From JAICMB01 sp035295125 (lineage in GTDB: Bacteria; Acidobacteriota; Terriglobia; Bryobacterales; Bryobacteraceae), in the NCBI GenBank assembly GCA_035295125.1, contig DATGJP010000095.1, positions 124,001 through 188,000 of the forward strand: DNA of 64,000 nt, given 5' to 3'. Shown one piece after another: positions 18,621 to 24,129 of this stretch; the first letter of the stretch is position 1, and the number at the start of each line of letters is the position of its first letter. The position numbers were made by a program, and so were the translations under genes. The notes under the pieces are model-generated. The model worked only from the letters and a program-made list of their open reading frames with translations. It searched no databases and was not told where the DNA came from.

Positions 18621-18642
18621 GGACAGGCGAAACCGCCTGCCC
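18621..18642. repeat. REP palindrome upstream of RAYT
   Basis: Arms GGACAGGCG / CGCCTGCCC with loop AAAC and one G-T-type mismatch, followed by ACC. It is inverted relative to the 18058 copy, so the two REPs flank the RAYT gene. Confidence 0.85.
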
Positions 18643-18673
18643 CACCAAGCTGCCTCGCCGCAAGCCAAAGGTG

Positions 18674-18695
18674 GCGCAGGCGGTTTCGCCTGTGC
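18674..18695. repeat. REP palindrome, third copy near RAYT
   Basis: Arms GCGCAGGCG / CGCCTGTGC with loop GTTT, 31 bases from the 18621 copy and in opposite orientation, giving a BIME-like pair. It is followed at 18708-18729 by a 22-base stretch that recurs at 27234. Confidence 0.8.
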
Positions 18696-18733
18696 ATGCT
18701 CGCGCGGAGAATCTGAAGCTGTGTAATACCCTT

Positions 18734-19582
18734 TCAAGCATGGGTCTGAACCTTGGCCGCAACCCGCGCCGGAGCGGACTCTCCCACCGGCTGCGCGACT
18801 CTCCGCCACGGGAACAGGAACCGCTCCAGCGACGTCAGCAGCCATCTAAACAAAAACGCCGCAATACCGATCGCAATGATTCCCGCGTAGACCCGCTCGA
18901 AATCGAGCACCTTACGGGCCGCCTCCACCATGTACCCGACGCCCTTCCGGGCATTCACCATCTCGGCCAGGATCACGTACGTCCAGCCGATGTCGTACAA
19001 AATCCGGAAAGACCCGAAAATCGACGGAAACGCAGCCCGGAACATCAGCCATAAAACATGCCGACGCTTAGCGCCCAGCGTGAAGGCCGTCTCCAGCAGC
19101 GACTGCTCGACGCGGTTTACCTCTTCAACGACCACCGCCAGCAGGTAGAAAAACATCCCGAACCACAGGAACGCGACCTTCATCGCCTCATCCATCCCGA
19201 AGAGTGCGATGAAAGCAGGTAAAAACGCCGTGATCGGCATCGACCGCATCGGCGCTGCGATCGGGTTCACCAGATCGTGCAGCCACCGGAAGCTGCCCAT
19301 CAGCAGCCCCAATGGAATCGCGATCACCGCACACCAGAAAAACGCCTGCGCGATGCGCCACCAGCTCTGAAACACGTTCCCGAGCAGGTCGTACTCCGTC
19401 CACAGCCGGAAAAACGACTCCACGACGCCCCTCGGGCTGGGCACGGAAAACGGCGGCAGTAGCTTGGTCTGCGTGATCAGAATCCAGGCGATCACAAGCA
19501 CCGACCAACTCGTGAACGCCAGAATCACACGAGTCCGCTTCGAGACGTCCCTCCGAATTTCAAACAGACTTCGGAACGTCAC
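18734..19582 (-). CDS. ABC transporter permease, NitT/TauT (SsuC-like) type
   Basis: 282 residues with about six hydrophobic segments (from VILAFTSWSVLVIAWILI near residue 20 to YAGIIAIGIAAFLFRWLL near 250). The cytoplasmic coupling loop ETAFTLGAKRRHVLWLMFRAAFPSIFGS carries the EAA-type motif of BPD permeases. This is the inner-membrane channel of the importer encoded with 17225 and 19579. It starts at a GTG (19582) that overlaps the stop of the binding-protein gene by four bases (GTGA), a sign of translational coupling. The next cluster gene, the ATPase, is separated from it by the RAYT/REP insertion. Confidence 0.92.
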   Translation of the reverse strand: MTFRSLFEIRRDVSKRTRVILAFTSWSVLVIAWILITQTKLLPPFSVPSPRGVVESFFRLWTEYDLLGNVFQSWWRIAQAFFWCAVIAIPLGLLMGSFRWLHDLVNPIAAPMRSMPITAFLPAFIALFGMDEAMKVAFLWFGMFFYLLAVVVEEVNRVEQSLLETAFTLGAKRRHVLWLMFRAAFPSIFGSFRILYDIGWTYVILAEMVNARKGVGYMVEAARKVLDFERVYAGIIAIGIAAFLFRWLLTSLERFLFPWRRVAQPVGESAPARVAAKVQTHA

Positions 19583-21159
19583 GATTTAGCGGCCGGATTC
19601 GGGTAGACCTTGATGTCCGTCCGCCGGTTCTTCTCCCTGCCTTCCACCGTCGCGTTGCTTTCGAGCGGCTTATCCGGCCCGTTGCCAAACGTCCGCATGC
19701 GATCGGGCGGAAAGTGATACTTGCCGACCAGGTACATCTTCACCGCATCGGCCCGTTTCTTCGAAAGGTCCTCGTTCAACGCCCGCGATCCGGTGGAATC
19801 CGTATTCCCCTCGATGTCGACCACGGTGTTCTCGTACGCGCGCATGAAATCGCCAATCTCGTCCACGACAGCCCGCGAATCCAGCCCCATGTTGGACGAG
19901 TTCGCATCGAAGTAAATTGAACGGCGCTGCGTGGCGATCGGGGTGGCGCCCTTGGGCGGCGCCTTGTACTCGATCGGCGCTTCTGTCGAAGCCGTCGGGA
20001 ACTTACCGCTCAATCCGGCGAGGTAGCGCCGGTCGACGCTCATCTCGGGATCGTAAGTCCGCTTGATCAGCCGCAGCTCGCGGTACATATCCTGAGCCAT
20101 CTTGAAGATATTGGCATAGTCGGAATCGGAGCTCTGCAGCCCGAAAAAGCCCTGGTTATCGGCGTAATCGGACAGCCGCACGCCTTCGAGCATGGTCTTC
20201 GCCAGGTCTTCGGGAATGTTGAAGTCCTTGATCGTCCCGATCAGCGTATAGGCGCGCGCCGGCTGCGAGTGAATGAACTGCACGCCTTCAAGCCATCCCT
20301 GCGTAAACTTCACCAGGGTCTGAGGCGAACTGGCCGCGAACTTGTCGCTTACCACCAGGATGTCGGCGATCAGCCGGTTTGCAATATGTGTGTCGTAGAT
20401 CTTCTTCGAACCCGGCCGCTTGGTCACCGCGTCGCTCATGTCCGGATCCCAAGCCACCGCGGCATCCACCTTCTGCTGCGCAAACAAAGTCGCTGGCTCG
20501 ATACCGTCCTTGGTATGCACGGCGTTGTTGAAGATCTCATTGCGCTGCTCGGTCGATAACCCCGACGATTTCAAGCCATTCCATAGCAGGAAGTGCGATG
20601 GGGTGTACGGAGCGAAGGCGACTTTCTGTCCCGCCAGGTCCTCAATGCTGTTGATGCCCTGTTTGCCGATCACGCCGTCGGCGCCGCGCGACCAATCCAC
20701 CATGTAGAATGCGCGCGCGTTGACTCCCTTCTCCTGAAACTGCGCGAAATCTTTCGCCCAAACATCGGCCGTTGTCAGCATCACATCGACATTGCCGCTG
20801 GCCAATGCCGCCGAGCCTTCGGTCCAATCGTCGATAATTTTAAAGGTGACTTTCAGCCCCTTATTGGCGTAGATCGATCCTGCCGCGGTATCCAATCCGC
20901 CGTTCGCGACGAGACCGCCGACGCAGCCGACCCAGATGTTGACGCGCACCCGGACTTCGTTCGACTCTTTTGAGGAACTTTCGGCAACCGGCAGCGGCTT
21001 GGTGGTGTCGATCTTCACGTCCGAGCGAGAGCTTGAGCTCTTCGATAAGGACCACTTCCCCAGGTCCAGCACACCGTAGCGGTTCAGGGCGTAGCCGACA
21101 AGACCTACGCCCAGTAAACCGATGAGAACCCAACCACCCGTTTCGATTTTGACAGCCAT
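19579..21159 (-). CDS. Membrane-anchored ABC substrate-binding protein fused to an OmpA domain
   Basis: 526 residues. An N-terminal membrane anchor (GGWVLIGLLGVGLVGYAL, residues 8-25) is followed by a polar linker. Residues about 70-375 form an NMT1/SsuA-like binding domain (VRVNIWVGCVGGLVANGGLDTA; GINSIEDLAGQKVAFAPYTPSHFLLW). Residues about 405-522 form an OmpA/MotB-like peptidoglycan-binding domain (SIYFDANSSN; VVDIEGNTDSTGSRALNEDLSKKRADAV; GREKNRRTDIKVYP), with the N-x-x-L-S-x-x-R-A pattern intact. The protein should be fixed to both inner membrane and cell wall while presenting a ligand-binding domain in the periplasm. It lies 12 bases after pspA. The ligand is unknown; related binding domains take nitrate, taurine, sulfonates or thiamine precursors. 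Confidence 0.9.
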   Translation of the reverse strand: MAVKIETGGWVLIGLLGVGLVGYALNRYGVLDLGKWSLSKSSSSRSDVKIDTTKPLPVAESSSKESNEVRVRVNIWVGCVGGLVANGGLDTAAGSIYANKGLKVTFKIIDDWTEGSAALASGNVDVMLTTADVWAKDFAQFQEKGVNARAFYMVDWSRGADGVIGKQGINSIEDLAGQKVAFAPYTPSHFLLWNGLKSSGLSTEQRNEIFNNAVHTKDGIEPATLFAQQKVDAAVAWDPDMSDAVTKRPGSKKIYDTHIANRLIADILVVSDKFAASSPQTLVKFTQGWLEGVQFIHSQPARAYTLIGTIKDFNIPEDLAKTMLEGVRLSDYADNQGFFGLQSSDSDYANIFKMAQDMYRELRLIKRTYDPEMSVDRRYLAGLSGKFPTASTEAPIEYKAPPKGATPIATQRRSIYFDANSSNMGLDSRAVVDEIGDFMRAYENTVVDIEGNTDSTGSRALNEDLSKKRADAVKMYLVGKYHFPPDRMRTFGNGPDKPLESNATVEGREKNRRTDIKVYPNPAAKS

Positions 21160-21171
21160 GGCATTGTTCCC

Positions 21172-21918
21172 CTATTCAATGAGCTTCTGCTTCTCCGCGT
21201 TCTCGGCCGCCGCGCCGATCGTTTTTTGGACGGGCGCAGCACCAGCCTCCAGCGGCAGCAGTCCCATCTCCGCCTTGAACTGCTTCACCAGTTCGTTGGC
21301 ACGGATCGTCTCCGCCTCTTCCTCGATCTTGATCTTCTGCTGATCGACGTTGCCCAGCGCCATCTCCATCCGCGCCTCGTTGACGGCGGTCATCTCTTCG
21401 ATCTTGCGGACCATCTCGTCATGCGTTGCGCTGATGCCGGCGACCTCAAACTGCTCCATCGAATCGGCGACTTTCTTCTGCCACTGTGCCCGGCGGTAAT
21501 CGCGAATGGCGTTGAGCGCTTCCTGCGTCTTGCGCTCCTTCTCGAGCATGAACGCCTTTTTCACCGCCAGCGCTTTATCAAATGCTCCGCGCGCCGTTTG
21601 CAGTTGCCCCTGCGTCCGCGCGAGAGCGCCCCGGACCTGCTCCAGGCGCGTGGCGAAACTGCCGGCCAGATCGTCGCGGCCGGCCTGGATCGCGGCCTTC
21701 ACCTTCGCGGTGAGGTCGGCCGCGTCGTTCTTATATTTGGCTTCTTCCTTCTCGAGCAGCGTCACATTGGCCTTCACCATGGCGATGCTCTCGTTCATTC
21801 GCGGCACCTGGTCGTTCATGTCGCGAATGTTCTGCTCGAGAATCAGCTCAGGATTCTCCCCAACCGAAATGAAGAACCCGAAAAACGATCGAACCATGCG
21901 AGACAAGCGTCTCCACAT
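21172..21918 (-). CDS. pspA: PspA/IM30 family phage-shock protein
   Basis: 248 residues, almost entirely alpha-helical coiled coil, the ESCRT-III-like PspA/Vipp1 fold. It starts MWRRLSRMVRSFFGFFIS, an amphipathic membrane-binding helix, then ENPELILEQNIRDMNDQVPRMNESIAMVKANV, a highly typical PspA segment. Family members bind stressed inner membrane and limit proton leakage, or regulate stress transcription. A C-terminal tail of about 30 residues (LPLEAGAAPVQKTIGAAAENAEKQKLIE) is longer than in E. coli PspA. It lies between the coiled-coil gene (24-base gap) and the SBP-OmpA gene (12-base gap). No PspF, PspB or PspC genes are seen nearby. Confidence 0.93.
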   Translation of the reverse strand: MWRRLSRMVRSFFGFFISVGENPELILEQNIRDMNDQVPRMNESIAMVKANVTLLEKEEAKYKNDAADLTAKVKAAIQAGRDDLAGSFATRLEQVRGALARTQGQLQTARGAFDKALAVKKAFMLEKERKTQEALNAIRDYRRAQWQKKVADSMEQFEVAGISATHDEMVRKIEEMTAVNEARMEMALGNVDQQKIKIEEEAETIRANELVKQFKAEMGLLPLEAGAAPVQKTIGAAAENAEKQKLIE

Positions 21919-21942
21919 AGGTAACTTTTCCCTTTCCCGCGG

Positions 21943-22614
21943 CTACTTGTTGTTAGTGTGAGGAGGCACCGGCGTAGCCGCTGGACCGCCGGTGGTTATG
22001 GGATTTTCCGTCACGAAATAGGATACGGTATCCGCGATTTTTTGTTCCTCTTCCTGCTTCTTCAAACGCCAGGCGTAGAACCGTTCCTTCTCCTTTGCAA
22101 CCGCATCGCTATTGGCCTGCATGCGTGTCCGGTGCTCGGCGATGATGCGGTCCAGCTCGGCTTGAATTTCCTGATTCTCCTTGCCCTTACGGGTTTCCAA
22201 CTCGTTCACCGCCTGCTCCTGTACACGTTCGAACGTGTCCAGGGCGCGATCGCGTTTTACGGCGTCCTGAATAACGTCCTGTAACGCGGCTCCGGCAGCT
22301 TCCAGCGCCACCAGCACCGAGCTGCGTTTCACGTCTCGGGGCAAATTCCGGATGTGCTCGCTCCGCAACATCTCGGCCACCTTCATGATCGTAAAGCCAT
22401 GCGCCGGCGCGTGAATCTCGGCGGCATTGTAGATCTCGTCAAAGGAGGTCGGGTTGTTGACCGGGGCAGTGAAGGTCGGCTGGGGAGCAACGGAGGCAGC
22501 GATATCGGCTATCGCTTGTGCCGCACTCGCAGGAGGTTCACCCGCATCCGAAGGTGCGGGTTCTTCGACCGATTGATTCACCGAGACGAAGAGGTTATAC
22601 CACTTCTTGCTCAT
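21943..22614 (-). CDS. Coiled-coil protein of unknown function, first gene of the PspA cluster
   Basis: 223 residues, no recognised family. Residues 15-60 are Ala/Pro-rich and probably disordered. Residues 65-110 (YNAAEIHAPAHGFTIMKVAEMLRSEHIRNLP) look globular. Residues 110-200 are strongly charged and helical (DALDTFERV-type heptads and KENQEIQAELDRIIAEHRTRMQ), predicted coiled coil. The C-terminal tail is Pro/Thr-rich. No signal peptide or membrane segment, so cytosolic. Being the first gene of the cluster and next to pspA suggests a PspA partner or regulator (inference). The start ATG 22614 is in a gap of 77 bases from the divergent rhodanese gene, so that interval should hold the cluster promoter. 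Confidence 0.8.
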   Translation of the reverse strand: MSKKWYNLFVSVNQSVEEPAPSDAGEPPASAAQAIADIAASVAPQPTFTAPVNNPTSFDEIYNAAEIHAPAHGFTIMKVAEMLRSEHIRNLPRDVKRSSVLVALEAAGAALQDVIQDAVKRDRALDTFERVQEQAVNELETRKGKENQEIQAELDRIIAEHRTRMQANSDAVAKEKERFYAWRLKKQEEEQKIADTVSYFVTENPITTGGPAATPVPPHTNNK

Positions 22615-22691
22615 CTGTAATCGGGCTCACTTGCAGCCTATTACAGCCGCGTATGGCACGTCAAGTTGCCCGCTTTCATTAAAATCGGAGA

Positions 22692-23036
22692 ATGGATACA
22701 CAGTTGCCGTTTGAAATCGCTCCCCGCGAAGTCGCGCGCCGCATCACGGCGGGCGAGCCGACGGCCCTGATCGACGTCCGGGAGCCGTTCGAGTTCCAAC
22801 AGGCACGCCTGGAAGGTGCACAGCTCATCCCGATGCGGACCGTGCCCGCGCAACTCCAGCAGATCGAGAGTCTGGCCGACGAAACGGTGGTGGTGGTGTA
22901 TTGCCACCACGGAATGCGGAGCTTGCAGGTCGTGAATTGGCTTCGCGAACAGGGCGTGGCCAACTGCCAAAGCATGGCCGGCGGTATAGACCGCTGGAGC
23001 CTCGAGATTGACCCTCACGTACCCCGCTATTCCTGA
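22692..23036 (+). CDS. Rhodanese-like domain protein
   Basis: 114 residues, a single rhodanese domain of usual length. It has ALIDVREPFEFQQARLEGAQ (the CH2A-like entry) and the active-site loop CHHGMRS with Cys as the persulfide carrier; CxxGxR is the form of GlpE-type single-domain enzymes. Predicted cytosolic sulfurtransferase using thiosulfate or another sulfane donor. It is divergent from the PspA cluster and shares its 77-base intergenic region. GlpE and PspE are known rhodaneses and PspE belongs to the E. coli psp operon, so its position next to a PspA cluster is worth noting. Confidence 0.93.
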   Translation: MDTQLPFEIAPREVARRITAGEPTALIDVREPFEFQQARLEGAQLIPMRTVPAQLQQIESLADETVVVVYCHHGMRSLQVVNWLREQGVANCQSMAGGIDRWSLEIDPHVPRYS

Positions 23037-23228
23037 GCGGAAATTCCCCGCTTGTCTGGGTGCACAACTGAACTGGTAGATTCCCGAGTTCCTAACATTG
23101 GTTATCAGTGACGTGACACCTCTGGTCCTCCGCGTGCATCTAACGTGGCGGAGGGACGTTCTGGGGGTCCCCGTGAGGCGTTTACGACGTGATGAATGCC
23201 CCGGGCCGGCAACGTCAGGAGATTGAAC

Positions 23229-23441
23229 ATGCGAAATGTGTTAGGGCGCGTTTCTTCAGGGGTCGCTAAATTCTGGTGCAAGAGGATGCATCCGGCGCCC
23301 ATGTGGCCGATTCACAATTACTACGTATGCCCGCGATGCCAGCGTCAGTGGCCGGTATTCTGGGTCAACGAACAGGAACGCGCCGCAACGCTCGAGCATC
23401 GCGCCGTCAGACTTCAACCCGCGACTCAGTCCCGTTTGTAA
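23229..23441 (+). CDS. Small CPxC-containing protein of unknown function
   Basis: 70 residues (MRNVLGRVSSGVAKFW...). It contains YVCPRCQRQWPVFWVNEQE; one CPxC pair plus another Cys/His (WCKRMHPAP) could bind a metal or form half a zinc ribbon. ATG 23229 has AGGAG nine bases upstream, favouring this start over ATG 23196. A 7-base inverted repeat (CCTCCGC 23127-23133 / GCGGAGG 23148-23154) sits in the leader. Real coding status is likely but unproven. Confidence 0.5.
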   Translation: MRNVLGRVSSGVAKFWCKRMHPAPMWPIHNYYVCPRCQRQWPVFWVNEQERAATLEHRAVRLQPATQSRL

Positions 23442-23624
23442 CTACCCTCGCGTTCTCTTTACGTCAGAACGTCGGCTGTGAAAAGCCCCGGGTTCGACCA
23501 CGTCGAAAAAAACTTAAATAGCCGCGATCAACGCGAAAAACCCGTTCTCCGGGTCTCGTGTCTCCGCGTCCGCTTCCGGCGAGTGCTCTTCGGTCAAATT
23601 AGAGTCCGATGCTAGACTTCGGGA

Positions 23625-24068
23625 ATGCCCGACGCTTTCTTAGCCGCCGCAATTAAGGAGGCGAAGACTGGACTCGCGGAAGGCGGCATCCCGATAGGCT
23701 CGGTGCTGGTGATCGGGGGCTCCATAGTGGGACGTGGCCACAACCGCCGCGTGCAAACCGGAGACCCGATTCGGCACGCCGAAATGGACTGTCTGGCGAA
23801 TGCCGGCCGTCTCCGCGCAGAAGCATACCGCCAAGCCACGCTCTACTCCACCCTGTCGCCTTGCGACATGTGTTCAGGAGCAATTCTCCTCTACCAAATC
23901 CCAAGGGTTGTAATTGGCGAGAACCGCACCTTCCAAGGCCCCGAGGCATATCTTCGGTCTCGTAATGTTGTGCTCGAAGTGATGGACAGCGACGCGTGTG
24001 TTCGCCTCATGCGGGAATTCATCGCGCGCTATCCGGCGCTCTGGAACGAGGACATCGGAATGCCATAA
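23625..24068 (+). CDS. Cytosine deaminase-like zinc deaminase (Fcy1 type)
   Basis: 147 residues of the CDA fold. Zinc ligands and catalytic Glu are in HAEMD, and the two Cys ligands in SPCDMC. Beyond these, the sequence follows the yeast cytosine deaminase closely from memory: PCDMCSGAILLYQIPR, VIGENRTFQGPEAYLR and the C-terminal WNEDIG. That argues for a free-base deaminase (cytosine to uracil, or a similar base) rather than the tRNA adenosine deaminase TadA or CMP deaminase. Cytosolic. It stands alone between the CPxC gene and the phosphoesterase gene. The exact substrate is unproven. Confidence 0.87.
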   Translation: MPDAFLAAAIKEAKTGLAEGGIPIGSVLVIGGSIVGRGHNRRVQTGDPIRHAEMDCLANAGRLRAEAYRQATLYSTLSPCDMCSGAILLYQIPRVVIGENRTFQGPEAYLRSRNVVLEVMDSDACVRLMREFIARYPALWNEDIGMP

Positions 24069-24129
24069 GCGTTTCGGTATATAATCGGCAGGCTTACACT
24101 ACTCCGTAACACAATTCGATTGAGAAACA

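Noticed and set aside
18058..18695. Repeated palindromes here considered as a CRISPR array
   Set aside because: Copies are few, irregularly spaced, in both orientations and without unique spacers; they fit REPs with a RAYT.
23037..23228. Gap searched for a tRNA or known RNA because of a 7-base stem
   Set aside because: No cloverleaf, T-loop or CCA end; only one isolated hairpin.
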